Assembly (NCBI GenBank): GCA_964535315.1
Contig: CAZHTS010000002.1
Location: forward strand, 44,158 to 108,157
Direction: 5' to 3'
Length of the DNA: 64,000 nucleotides
DNA from: CAZHTS01 sp964535315
GTDB taxonomy: Bacteria > Chloroflexota > Anaerolineae > Anaerolineales > Anaerolineaceae
Shown here piece by piece: positions 23,249 through 31,721 of the stretch. The notes under the pieces were generated by a model. It had not been told where the DNA came from. It was given only the letters and a program-made list of their open reading frames with translations, and searched no databases. Position 1 is the stretch's first letter, and each line of letters opens with the position of its first letter. The position numbers and the translations under genes are program-made.

Positions 23249-24105
23249 TAACCTTTAACAGCTCCGGCGGTCAGCCCGCTGACAATGTAACGTTGGAAGA
23301 TGAGCGAGAGCAGCACCGGCGGAATGGCCGCCAGCACGCCGCCCGCCATCATGGCGGTGATGTCGACCACGTAGCGGCCGGTGAATTCGGCGATGGCCAC
23401 CGGTACGGTCTTGGCGGCGACCGTGCTGGTGAAAAGCAGGGCGTAGAAGAATTCGTCCCAGGCCAGCAGGAAGACGAACAGGGCAGTGGAGACCAGGCCG
23501 GGGGTTGCCACCGGCAGGATGATCTGGAACAGGATTTTCAGGCGCGAGCAGCCATCGATGCGGGCGGCGTCTTCCAGTTCAACCGGGATGGATTGGAAGA
23601 AGGCCGCCATCAGCCAGATGGCAAAGGGCAGGGCAAAGCTCAGGTAGGTGACAATCAGAATGCTGGGCGAGTTGAGCATTTTGAAGCGGGCGGCGATGAT
23701 GTAGAGCGGGATCACCAGGGATACCTCGGGGATCATGCGCGTGCCGAGGATGCCAATCAGGAATGCGCGGCGGAAGGGGAACGAAACGCGCACCAGGGCG
23801 TAGGCTGCCAGTGAACCTACCAGGAGCGAGATGATTGTGACCGAGGAGGCCACCAACAGTGAGTTGAGCAGGGTGGTCTTGAAGGTGCGGGCGACTTCGG
23901 AGGTGGTCGTGCCGGGGGTGAGGATGTCGATGTAGTTCTTGAGGGTGGGCTCGTGCGGGAACCAGTGTGGCGGCACGGAGAGCAGTTCGGTGCGGGTGGA
24001 GATGCTGGAGGTGAACAACCAGACGATCGGCAGGTAGATAAAGATCAGCACCAACACGACCAGGGCGGCCATGAAGATGCGATTGAGCAGGGTCTGTTTT
24101 TTCAT
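23248..24105 (-). CDS. Carbohydrate ABC transporter permease (MalG type)
   Basis: 285 residues with six membrane helices, the length typical of the second permease of CUT1 sugar importers. The ATPase-contacting EAA loop is ELEDAARIDGCSRLKILFQIILPVATPG in outline (key EDAARIDG...P). The N-terminus has the usual first helix ALVVLVLIFIYLPIVWLFTS. It partners the permease whose gene overlaps it by four bases (ATGA). No ATPase gene is present, so the complex must borrow one encoded elsewhere. Confidence 0.92.
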   Translation of the reverse strand: MKKQTLLNRIFMAALVVLVLIFIYLPIVWLFTSSISTRTELLSVPPHWFPHEPTLKNYIDILTPGTTTSEVARTFKTTLLNSLLVASSVTIISLLVGSLAAYALVRVSFPFRRAFLIGILGTRMIPEVSLVIPLYIIAARFKMLNSPSILIVTYLSFALPFAIWLMAAFFQSIPVELEDAARIDGCSRLKILFQIILPVATPGLVSTALFVFLLAWDEFFYALLFTSTVAAKTVPVAIAEFTGRYVVDITAMMAGGVLAAIPPVLLSLIFQRYIVSGLTAGAVKG

Positions 24106-25022
24106 GCCGGGCCCTCCTCGGGACGGTACAGTAAGCGGATGTAGATAAACGCCATTGCCAGGGTGAAGAATGAGATCAGGAAGGATAATGCCGAGCCACG
24201 GCCGATGTGGCCGTAAGAGAAGGTTTCCAGGTAGGTCAGATATGAAATGGTCACGGTGCCAAAGGCCGGACCGCCCTGGGTGATGACATAGACGATATCG
24301 AAGGCGCGGAAGGCTTCTACGGTGCGGATGACCAGCGCTACCAGGATGGCGGGGCGCAGCAAGGGCAGGCGGATGCTCCAGAAGCGCTGCCAGGCGTTGG
24401 CGCCGTCTACGGCGGCCGCTTCGTCCAGTTCGTTGGGGATGGTGGCCAGGGCAGCCTGCAAGATGAGGGCGATGAACGGCACGCTGTGCCAGATGTCGGC
24501 CAGGATGACCAGGTTCATGGCGCGATCAGGCTGGATCAACCAGGGAACGTATTTATCGATCAGGCCCAACTGATAGAGCAACCCATTCAGGGCGCCGAAG
24601 TCGGCGCTGTAGATCCAACGCCACATCGAGCCGTTGACGATGGTCGGGATGGCCCAGGGGATGATCAGGCTGGTGCGTAGGAAGCTCCAGCCCGGTGGGT
24701 GGGTGTGGATGAGTTGGGCGATGGCGATGCCCAGCACCAGTTCCAATCCAACCGATACCACGGTGAAATACAACGTGCGCCAGATGGTCTTCCAGAACAG
24801 GGCGTCTTTGAGCAGATCGAGGTAGTTGCCCAATCCGACGAAGACGTTGCTGGCATTTTTGGCGAGCGAAGCTTCAAAGAAGCTGAGATAGAGGGTGGAG
24901 AGGATGGGTTGCAGGGTGATGCCCAGGATGATGATCAGGCTGGGCAGGATGAGCAAGAAGCCGACGCGCGCATCTTGCTGGCGTAAGGTAATTGGGGAAC
25001 GGCGGGAAGGGGTCGTTTGCAT
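24102..25022 (-). CDS. Carbohydrate ABC transporter permease (MalF type)
   Basis: 306 residues from the ATG at 25022, with six or more membrane helices. The upstream in-frame start at 25109 would place a strong terminator hairpin inside the coding region and was rejected. The EAA loop is ELDEAAAVDGANAWQRFW, leading to IRLPLLRPAIL. The N-terminal cytoplasmic part is followed by VGFLLILPSLIIILGITLQP, typical of CUT1 permeases. It works with the next gene's product to pass the sugar delivered by the lipoprotein encoded upstream. Confidence 0.92.
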   Translation of the reverse strand: MQTTPSRRSPITLRQQDARVGFLLILPSLIIILGITLQPILSTLYLSFFEASLAKNASNVFVGLGNYLDLLKDALFWKTIWRTLYFTVVSVGLELVLGIAIAQLIHTHPPGWSFLRTSLIIPWAIPTIVNGSMWRWIYSADFGALNGLLYQLGLIDKYVPWLIQPDRAMNLVILADIWHSVPFIALILQAALATIPNELDEAAAVDGANAWQRFWSIRLPLLRPAILVALVIRTVEAFRAFDIVYVITQGGPAFGTVTISYLTYLETFSYGHIGRGSALSFLISFFTLAMAFIYIRLLYRPEEGPA

Positions 25023-25071
25023 CTGTTGCCCGGTAGAAAACGGATGAGGGGGGAAGATGGGTGGGGGTTTT

Positions 25072-25115
25072 AAAAAGGGTGGGGCTGCGAGACGGGCCGG
25101 CAGCCCCACCCATTT
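25072..25115 (-). terminator. Intercistronic terminator after the binding-protein gene
   Basis: A perfect 12-bp stem, GGGTGGGGCTGC (25077-25088) with its complement at 25100-25111, and an 11-base loop. On the minus strand it is followed by TTTTTAAAA, and on the plus strand by ATTTTTATT, so it could work both ways. It separates the binding-protein gene from the permeases and would lower expression of the latter, as in many sugar ABC operons. Confidence 0.85.
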
Positions 25116-25137
25116 TTATTGTAGCACGCCGGAGAAC

Positions 25138-26556
25138 TTACGGCTTATTGATCATCTCCGTCCATTTGGCGGCGGCTTCGTCCAGGGCTTCCTTGGGGGA
25201 TTTCTGCTTGGTCAGGGCGAGCTGCAGGGCGAGCTGGAGCACCTTGGAACCTTCGGGGTAGAAGGCGGCGCGTGGGCGCACGTGGGCGAAGGGGAACTGG
25301 GCCTTGAAGGCCGGCACGGTCACGGCGGTGGTGGGGCTGTAGCCCTCCAGTTTCTTGCCGGCATCGCCTTCGAAGCTGCTCTGCCAGATGGGCAGCAGGT
25401 GGGCCGAATAGCGGTTCTGGACGTCTTCGCTGGTCAGGTAGGCCAGGTACTTCCAGGCGGCGTCGCCGTTGGCCGAACCGGTGACAACCGAGAAGGCCAT
25501 CGAGCCGTTGATGCTCGAGCTCTGCACACCGGCGTCGGCGGCGCTCTTGAAGACGGGGATCAGGGCCATCTTGACCTGACCGGTGACCTTGGATTCCTTG
25601 TCGCTGAAATTGGCCATGTCGAACATGTAGTTCCAGTTGAGGGCGAAGGCGGCGTTGCCCTGCGAGAAGGTATTGCGCACGTCCTCTTCGACGTAGGAGA
25701 TGGAGGCGGGGTTGGTCAGCCCGTCGTCCATGCTCTTGACCATCCAGGTCAGGACTTCGACGCCCTTTTCGTTGTTGAAGGCGGGCATGCCTTTGTCATC
25801 CAGGAAGGAGCCGCCGTTGCCGTAGAGCAGGGTGACCCAGTCGCAGATGGCCGCTTCGGCCTGCGCCCACGACCAGACGATGGGGTATTCCGCCAGCTTC
25901 TTTTCCTTGATCACTTTGGCCTGTTCGACCAGTTCTTCCCAGGTCTTGGGCGGAGCATTGAAACCGGCGTCCTTGAGGATTTTTTCGTTGTAGAAGAAGT
26001 ATTTTTGATCGAGCAGCCAGGGCATACCGTACACTTTGCCGTTGACGGTGCTGATGTCCCAGGCGGCCTTGAAGACCTTTTCCTTCATCTCGGGGGTCAG
26101 TTTGTCGGTGAGGTCGGTGATGTAGCCGGCCTTGGCGAATTCGGCGTACCAGGGATCGTCGACCAGGACGATGTCGTAAGCGGGGGGCGTGGAGGCCATG
26201 GCGGTGACGATTTTGTCGTGCAGGGCGTCGTACGAAACGTATTCCATTTCGATCTTGATGCCCGGGTTGGCCTTGGTGAATTCGTCGGCGATGGCGTTCA
26301 GTTCCTCGGGGGTGGCGCCGGCCTGCTGCATGGTCAGGACGCGCAGGGTGGTTGCTTCCTGCGCCGCAGGGGCGGCGGTTGCCTCGGCGGGTTTGGCCTC
26401 GGGCGCCTTGGTGGGCTCGGCGGGCTTGGCTTCCGCCTTGGTGGGTTCAGCCGGTTTGGCTTCCGGTGTGGGCTGGGCCGCGGGGGCGCAGCCGGCCGCG
26501 CTCAACAGCATGGCGACGATGAGCGCAGCATACAGGAAACGAAATGCTTTGGACAT
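25138..26556 (-). CDS. Sugar ABC transporter substrate-binding lipoprotein
   Basis: 472 residues from the ATG at 26556, preceded by GGAGGAG. A lipoprotein signal peptide ends LLSAAGC (lipid Cys about residue 22), then a low-complexity stalk of repeated PAEPTK/AEAKP units to about residue 65, then an SBP family 1 domain starting TTLRVLTMQQAGATPEELNA. Typical binding-protein segments include YDIVLVDDPWYAEFAKAGYI, GKVYGMPWLLDQKYFFYNEK and NGDAAWKYLAYLTSEDVQ. It captures a sugar outside the membrane and presents it to the two permeases. It is the first gene of the operon and is probably repressed by the divergent ROK regulator through two palindromes over its promoter. Confidence 0.94.
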   Translation of the reverse strand: MSKAFRFLYAALIVAMLLSAAGCAPAAQPTPEAKPAEPTKAEAKPAEPTKAPEAKPAEATAAPAAQEATTLRVLTMQQAGATPEELNAIADEFTKANPGIKIEMEYVSYDALHDKIVTAMASTPPAYDIVLVDDPWYAEFAKAGYITDLTDKLTPEMKEKVFKAAWDISTVNGKVYGMPWLLDQKYFFYNEKILKDAGFNAPPKTWEELVEQAKVIKEKKLAEYPIVWSWAQAEAAICDWVTLLYGNGGSFLDDKGMPAFNNEKGVEVLTWMVKSMDDGLTNPASISYVEEDVRNTFSQGNAAFALNWNYMFDMANFSDKESKVTGQVKMALIPVFKSAADAGVQSSSINGSMAFSVVTGSANGDAAWKYLAYLTSEDVQNRYSAHLLPIWQSSFEGDAGKKLEGYSPTTAVTVPAFKAQFPFAHVRPRAAFYPEGSKVLQLALQLALTKQKSPKEALDEAAAKWTEMINKP

Positions 26557-26643
26557 TTTTCTCCTCCAGGAAGGGTGAAAAAAAGTTTGGTTTGACCGCA
26601 AAAGCGAGAGGGCGCTTTTGACTGTGTCCGGGTGAGTTGTGGC

Positions 26644-26673
26644 TTGAAAGTTGCGGGTAGATCTGCTATACTT
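26644..26673 (+). promoter_or_regulatory. Promoter of the ROK regulator gene
   Basis: TTGAAA (26644-26649), 18-base spacer, TATACT (26668-26673). The first operator palindrome begins at the last base of the -10, so repressor binding would block the start point. Confidence 0.6.
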
Positions 26674-26687
26674 ACTTTCAGAAAGTA
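26673..26687. promoter_or_regulatory. ROK operator 1 (15-bp palindrome)
   Basis: TACTTTCAGAAAGTA, two 7-base arms around a central A. It has the same arms as operator 2, with centres 20 bp apart (about two helical turns), so two dimers could bind the same face of the DNA. It lies between the two facing promoters. Confidence 0.8.
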
Positions 26688-26692
26688 ATACT

Positions 26693-26707
26693 TACTTTCT
26701 GAAAGTA
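26693..26707. promoter_or_regulatory. ROK operator 2 (15-bp palindrome)
   Basis: TACTTTCTGAAAGTA, identical to operator 1 except for the central base. It touches the -10 box of the minus-strand promoter and covers its expected start point. Confidence 0.8.
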
Positions 26708-26735
26708 TTATAACGATTTCCACCCCGAGAGTCAA
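26707..26735 (-). promoter_or_regulatory. Promoter of the sugar-uptake operon
   Basis: On the minus strand TTGACT (26735-26730), exactly 17 bases, then TATAAT (26712-26707). A strong promoter for the binding-protein gene, whose ATG is at 26556. Confidence 0.82.
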
Positions 26736-26759
26736 TATCTCTTTGATATAATCAAGGCC

Positions 26760-27953
26760 ATGAAAATGATCCAGGTCCTCCTCCCCAACCAGATGCATAG
26801 CGCCAACCGCGCCGCCATCCTCGAAATCATCCGCCAGAAAAACCCCATCGCCCGCTCGGAAATCGGCCGGCAGTTGGGGCTCAGCCTGCCCACCGTCATG
26901 CGCATTGTGGATGAACTGCTGCAAGAGGGACTGGTGCAGTACACCGGTCAGACCGAATGGAGCAGCGGCCGGCGGCGTGAACTGCTCGAGTACAACAAAG
27001 ATGGGCGCGTTGTCATCGGCGTCGACCTGGGTTGGACGGATATCTACGGGGCGGTGGCCAACATCGGCGGCGAGATCATCCATGAGATTCGCCTGGATCG
27101 CGCCAACCAGACCGGCGAGGCCTGTTTTGAACTGCTGACACGGCTGATCGAGCAGTTACTGGCGCTGCCGCGCCGTGAAGATCAGCAGTTGATCGGCATT
27201 GCGGTAGGGGTGCCGGGGGTGACCCACGTAAAAGAAGGGGTGGTCGAGTGGTCGCCCAGTCTGCAATGGCGCGATTACCCGCTCAAACAGAAACTGGAGC
27301 AGCTCTTCCCCTACCCGGTGTACGTCGATAATGACGTGAACCTGGCGGCGCTGGGTGAAAACTGGTTCGGTTGTGGGGTGGGGGTGAGCAAGATGGTGTG
27401 GATGACGATTGGCACCGGCCTGGGGGCAGGGATCATCATCGACGGCGCCCTGTACCGCGGTTTTGGCGACGCGGCCGGCGAAATCGGTTACATGATCGGC
27501 GAGCGCAACGCCTTGGGCCAGACCTACGATCAGTTCGGCGCCATGGAACAAAAGGTCACCGGGCCGAGCATCGTGGCGCGTGCCCGGGCGGTGCTGGCCG
27601 GCAGCCTGCCGGCCGAACGCCTGGAGGCCCTGACCGCGCAGGATGTGTTTGCCGCGGCGCGCCGGGGGGAGGACTGGGCGGTGGATATCGTCCGTTTGAC
27701 CGTGGATTATCTGGCAATGGCGATCATTAACGTCAGCGCCATCCTGGATCCTGAACTGATTGTCCTGGGGGGTGGGGTGATGAACTCGGCCGATCTACTG
27801 CTCGGCCCGGTGCGCCAGCGCACCGCCGGGGCCTTGATGCACCTGCCGCGCCTGGAAATTTCGAGCCTGGGCTCGCGGGCGACGGTCATGGGCGGGATTG
27901 CGATTACGGTGTATCGTTCCAACGATTATTACATGGTGCATCGCCTGCATTAG
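26760..27953 (+). CDS. ROK-family transcriptional repressor
   Basis: 397 residues. Residues about 10-70 form a winged helix-turn-helix (ILEIIRQKNPIARSEIGRQL then GLSLPTVMRIVDELLQEGLV) and the rest is a ROK sugar-binding fold with VVIGVDLGWTDIYGAVANIG, VYVDNDVNLAALGENWFGCG and IGTGLGAGIIIDGALYRGF. The zinc-site CxCGxxGCxE motif is absent: the corresponding region reads GEIGYMIGERNALGQTYDQF, so sugar sensing may differ from NagC/Mlc. It sits divergent from the amino-sugar operon with two matching palindromes between the promoters, so it most likely represses that operon and itself until the sugar or its phosphate binds. Confidence 0.9.
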   Translation: MKMIQVLLPNQMHSANRAAILEIIRQKNPIARSEIGRQLGLSLPTVMRIVDELLQEGLVQYTGQTEWSSGRRRELLEYNKDGRVVIGVDLGWTDIYGAVANIGGEIIHEIRLDRANQTGEACFELLTRLIEQLLALPRREDQQLIGIAVGVPGVTHVKEGVVEWSPSLQWRDYPLKQKLEQLFPYPVYVDNDVNLAALGENWFGCGVGVSKMVWMTIGTGLGAGIIIDGALYRGFGDAAGEIGYMIGERNALGQTYDQFGAMEQKVTGPSIVARARAVLAGSLPAERLEALTAQDVFAAARRGEDWAVDIVRLTVDYLAMAIINVSAILDPELIVLGGGVMNSADLLLGPVRQRTAGALMHLPRLEISSLGSRATVMGGIAITVYRSNDYYMVHRLH

Positions 27954-28422
27954 CCTCGGGGCGCAGGCCGGGCAGGCTGCTGGCGTATTCGAGCACACAT
28001 TCGGCCAGCGCAATGATCCAGGGGATGTACTCGCTGCCTTCAGGCAGCGTGTTCTGCGGGCGGGTGTCGACATGGGCGCCGCCGTCCTGGTCGCATACCT
28101 GGCGGATGAGCTGGCGCACGCTCAACGTTTGAACGCCGGCCGGCAACGTTTGTTCCAGCCAGCCGGGCAGTTCCAGCAGGACACCGGCATCTGGCTGCCC
28201 GCTGCCTGACAGGCGGGGCAGGCGCAGGCCGGGCGCCAGGCGCGGCAGCAACGCCAGATCGACGCGCCGGTTGTGCAGGCGCGTGCTATCGCACAACAGC
28301 AGGCGCAGTTGCAGGGCGGCGACGCGATAAAAGGGCCGCTGCCCCTGGCGGTAGTGCCGGACGCTGTCTGCCAGGATGAGCAGGCTATCACTGACGTAGT
28401 TTTGAATGCCTTGAATGGACAT
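27904..28422 (-). CDS. Hypothetical protein, 172 residues
   Basis: Not recognised. The frame starts at ATG 28422 with AAAGG about ten bases upstream. It is rich in Leu/Arg and mostly helical in appearance (MSIQGIQNYVSDSLLILADS, FYRVAALQLRLLLCDSTR), with no signal peptide or membrane helix. Its end overlaps the 3' end of the ROK regulator on the opposite strand by 50 bases. The plus-strand frames over the same stretch look like shadows, and this frame has normal codon use and composition, so I favour a real gene. The function is unknown. Confidence 0.6.
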   Translation of the reverse strand: MSIQGIQNYVSDSLLILADSVRHYRQGQRPFYRVAALQLRLLLCDSTRLHNRRVDLALLPRLAPGLRLPRLSGSGQPDAGVLLELPGWLEQTLPAGVQTLSVRQLIRQVCDQDGGAHVDTRPQNTLPEGSEYIPWIIALAECVLEYASSLPGLRPEANAGDAPCNNRWNDTP

Positions 28423-28700
28423 TTTTATGGGCCTTTTGTGCTACAATTTATACGGTTATTTTTGCAGGTCTTTTCGAGAATCGTTCCAGCCATGCCGGCT
28501 GTGAACAAAAGCTGGTGCGAGTTGCGTTTCCTTGCACTCAGCATGCAGGTATAAAAGTTGCGAGGAAATTCCATTGTATTCGCAAGTATCGATTCTGGTA
28601 AAGGCTGGAGTGTTATCGAGAATACCCGGGGGAAAAATATTATGGCATGCTCAGGTTGAACATCGTCTGCCAGACGGGCGGCGATGCAAAGCAGGTACTT
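28423..28700. other. Intergenic region, no gene seen
   Basis: AT-richer spacer between divergent genes. It contains -10-like sequences such as CTACAATTTATACGG near 28441-28455 but no convincing paired -35. An in-frame ATG at 28647 would extend the downstream gene by 18 residues; GCAGGT before the ATG at 28701 favours the shorter form. Confidence 0.5.
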
Positions 28701-31700
28701 ATGAACAACACAAAACAGCATAATCGTTGGAGCGTTTTGATGTCGGGCTGGCTGGAGGTTAACCATCCCAACCCAGATGAACGCCGGCGCGGTCAGTTGT
28801 TAAACTGGCTGTTGTTGGGCGGCGTGCTGTTATCGCTGTGTGTGTTGTTATGGTTGGGCGTTGGTTATCTGGCGTTTCCATCTGCATACAGTCTGCAAGA
28901 TTGGCTGCCGTCGTTCCTCTTCCTGCCGCTGGCATTGCTGGGCTGGCGGCTCAATCGGGCGGGGCGTGTGCGCCTGACAGCAATTCTGAGCATCGTCATT
29001 GCTAACGCCATCATCACCCTGTTGTTGGGCTATTGGGGCGACGACCGTTATTTCCTGCTCTACGCCATCCCGGTGGTGAGCGCCGGATTTGTCCTGGCGC
29101 CACCGTATGCGTTTGGCAGTATGGGGCTGGCGTTAACGGGCTTTTTATCCCTGTATGTAAGTATGGTGCGACCGTGGGCCAGTTTTCACTTTTTCTGGGT
29201 GACGGTGCTCCTGTTTCTGGCGTTGATGAGCTGGCTGCTTTCGACCCGTCTGGAACTGGCTCTGCGTGAGACCCGCAACGCCCAGGCGTTGTACCAGCGC
29301 ATTGTTGAAAAGTCGCCGGCTTTTGTGTATATGGCCGAGTTCGGCAAGAGCGGCAGATGGTTGTACGCCAGCCCGCAGATTGAACGTTTGCTGGGTTTTA
29401 CCGCTGCGGATTGGATGAACGATCCGGAGTACTGGTACCGGCAGGTGCACCCGGATGACCGCGAACAGGTGATGGCCAGCAGCGCGCATAGTCTGCAAAC
29501 CGGGGAACCGTTTCAGATGGAATATCGTTTGTTTACCCGGCAGGGGCGTCCTGTCTGGGTGCGGGATGACGCCGTGGTGGTGCGCGGTCTGGGGCACGCG
29601 CCTTATTTGCAGGGCGTCATTCTGGATATCACCGAAGCCAAGCTCGCCGAGCAGGTGGTGCGCAGCAGTGAGGATCGCTACCGGCGCCTGTTTGAAGGCT
29701 CTCCCATTTCTTTGTGGGAAGTGGATATGTCGGCGATGCGCGTCGAACTCATGCGTATGATCGAAGCGGAGCACATCAGCGACTTGAGTGATTTTCTACG
29801 CCGCTCCCCGGCTCGTGTGATCCATCTGGTGGACTTGATCAATGTATTGGATTCGAATTCGACCACCCTGCGTTTGTTTCGCGGCAATGATCCAGAAGTG
29901 TTGCGCCGGCAGTTTAATCCCGTGCGCAGCAGCGAGTCGCTCGATCTGGTTTGCCAGACCATGCGGGCTGTTTATGAGGGACGGACGGAGTTCGAAGCGG
30001 AAGGGGTGTTATCGGACCTGAGCGGCGGTTTGATCGATGTGCGTCTGCACTGGTCGGCCTTTCCAGAAGGCGAACAGTCCTTTGCGCACGTGATCGTATC
30101 GCTGATCGACCTGACCCAGCCCAAGCAGCGCGAACGCGAGCTGGAGGCAGTCAGCCGGGTGAGCAGCGCCCTGCGCGCCGCCCATACGCGCAGCGAGATT
30201 CTGCCGCTGGTGCTCAACCAGGCCATGGAATTATTACCGGCGCGCAGCGCATCCCTGATCTTGCATCGTCCCGAAAGCGATGAATATGTGATCGAACTGG
30301 CCTATGGAAACTGGGCGCACCTGACGGGGCGGCGGGTGCACGCCGGTGAAGGGATTACCGGGCAGGTGGTGACTTCCCGGCAGTTGTACGTCAACATGGA
30401 TGTGCGCACCGATCCCCACGCGGCGGCCGATCACCACGTGGATATGGATGTGTGTGTGGCCGGGATGCCGCTGCTGGCTGAGGATCACGTTATCGGGGTA
30501 TTGTGGGTCGGATATCACACCCCGTTTAACGATCGTGAACTGCGTCTGCTGAGCACCCTGGGCGGAATTGCTGCCACGGCCATTCATCGCACCTCGTTGT
30601 TGGAGAAGACCCAGCGCCACGCCGAGCAAATGACCACGGTTGGGGCGATTGGCCGTACGCTGGCCATGTCGTTGGACTTAAAAGAGATTTACGCACGTCT
30701 GGCGGCGGCGGTCTTTGACCTGTTGTCGGACGTTTCTACGGTGTTTATCTCGCGTTATGATTCGGCCCGCCGTCTGGTTTCTTATGAATACGGCGTTCAT
30801 GACGGCGAAGTACTGATGTTGAACGATTTTCACGCCCTCTCGATCGACTCGCCGGATGTGGGCAGCCAGGGACAGGTGCTGCGTACACGCCAGCCGTTGA
30901 TTGCCAACGATCTGCAGGAGCGCCGCAAGTTGACGCGCACCAGCGTGTTGTCGCAGCGCAACCGGCGCGAGACACAATCGGGCATTTATGTGCCCATGTT
31001 GACCAAGGGCGGCGTGATGGGGGTGGTTCAGGCGCAGAGTTATACCGCCAACCGTTTTACCCGGTTTGAGGCTGAGTTGTTGGGGTTGGTGGCCAATACC
31101 GCGGCGGTGGCGATGGAAAACGCTCTGCTCGTCCAACAGTTGCAGCAGAAGAACTTTGAGTTGATCCAGGCCTACGACAGCACGCTGGAAGGCTGGTCGC
31201 GCGCCCTGGATTTGCGCGATCACGAAACGGAAGGACACACCCGGCGGGTGGCGGAGTTGAGTGTGCGTCTGGCCAAGGCCTATGGTCTGCGCGGCGAGGA
31301 ACTGATCCAGGTCTATCGCGGGGCCTTATTGCACGATATCGGCAAGATGGGCATCCCCGACCACATCCTGCGCAAGCCGGGGGCGTTGAGCGACGACGAG
31401 CTTGAAATCATGCGCCGCCACCCCGAGTATGCCTATCGCATGTTGACGCCGATTTCTTTTCTCCGGCCAGCGCTGGACATTCCGTATTGCCATCACGAAT
31501 GGTGGAACGGCAACGGCTACCCGCGCGGTCTGCGTGAGGACGAGATTCCGCTGGCGGCGCGCATTTTCGCCATCATCGATGTATGGGACTCGCTGCTTTC
31601 CGACCGGGCCTATCGCCGGGCCTGGCCGGTCGAACGGGCGCGCCAATATATCGAGCAGCAATCGGGCAAGCAGTTCGATCCGCAGGTGGTCGACATCTTC

Positions 31701-31718
31701 CTGCAAAGCAATATTTGA
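28701..31718 (+). CDS. Membrane PAS-GAF-HD-GYP signalling protein (c-di-GMP phosphodiesterase type)
   Basis: 1005 residues. About six membrane helices in the first 190 residues form a MASE-like input module. Then come PAS (about 190-315, with GFTAADWMNDPEYWYRQVHP), a second PAS (about 325-480), GAF (about 490-650, GEGITGQVVTSRQLYVNMD), a second GAF (about 660-815) and a C-terminal HD-GYP domain. The HD-GYP motifs are complete: HETEGHTRRVAELSVRLAKA, LLHDIGKMGIPDHIL, CHHEWWNGNGYPRGL and the final IIDVWDSLLSDRAYR. It should hydrolyse cyclic di-GMP in response to membrane or cytoplasmic signals. It appears monocistronic; the next gene is on the opposite strand with a three-base gap. Confidence 0.9.
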   Translation: MNNTKQHNRWSVLMSGWLEVNHPNPDERRRGQLLNWLLLGGVLLSLCVLLWLGVGYLAFPSAYSLQDWLPSFLFLPLALLGWRLNRAGRVRLTAILSIVIANAIITLLLGYWGDDRYFLLYAIPVVSAGFVLAPPYAFGSMGLALTGFLSLYVSMVRPWASFHFFWVTVLLFLALMSWLLSTRLELALRETRNAQALYQRIVEKSPAFVYMAEFGKSGRWLYASPQIERLLGFTAADWMNDPEYWYRQVHPDDREQVMASSAHSLQTGEPFQMEYRLFTRQGRPVWVRDDAVVVRGLGHAPYLQGVILDITEAKLAEQVVRSSEDRYRRLFEGSPISLWEVDMSAMRVELMRMIEAEHISDLSDFLRRSPARVIHLVDLINVLDSNSTTLRLFRGNDPEVLRRQFNPVRSSESLDLVCQTMRAVYEGRTEFEAEGVLSDLSGGLIDVRLHWSAFPEGEQSFAHVIVSLIDLTQPKQRERELEAVSRVSSALRAAHTRSEILPLVLNQAMELLPARSASLILHRPESDEYVIELAYGNWAHLTGRRVHAGEGITGQVVTSRQLYVNMDVRTDPHAAADHHVDMDVCVAGMPLLAEDHVIGVLWVGYHTPFNDRELRLLSTLGGIAATAIHRTSLLEKTQRHAEQMTTVGAIGRTLAMSLDLKEIYARLAAAVFDLLSDVSTVFISRYDSARRLVSYEYGVHDGEVLMLNDFHALSIDSPDVGSQGQVLRTRQPLIANDLQERRKLTRTSVLSQRNRRETQSGIYVPMLTKGGVMGVVQAQSYTANRFTRFEAELLGLVANTAAVAMENALLVQQLQQKNFELIQAYDSTLEGWSRALDLRDHETEGHTRRVAELSVRLAKAYGLRGEELIQVYRGALLHDIGKMGIPDHILRKPGALSDDELEIMRRHPEYAYRMLTPISFLRPALDIPYCHHEWWNGNGYPRGLREDEIPLAARIFAIIDVWDSLLSDRAYRRAWPVERARQYIEQQSGKQFDPQVVDIFLQSNI

Positions 31719-31721
31719 GGA

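Noticed and set aside
26360..26500. Repeated PAEPTK/AEAKP units read as a tandem DNA repeat
   Set aside because: They are the low-complexity stalk of the lipoprotein, with the same composition as the XylF-like one; not a separate element.
25057..26595. Plus-strand open frame of 512 codons opposite the sugar-binding protein gene
   Set aside because: Gly/Val-rich low-information translation from a GC-rich antisense frame; the minus strand holds a clear lipoprotein with family motifs.
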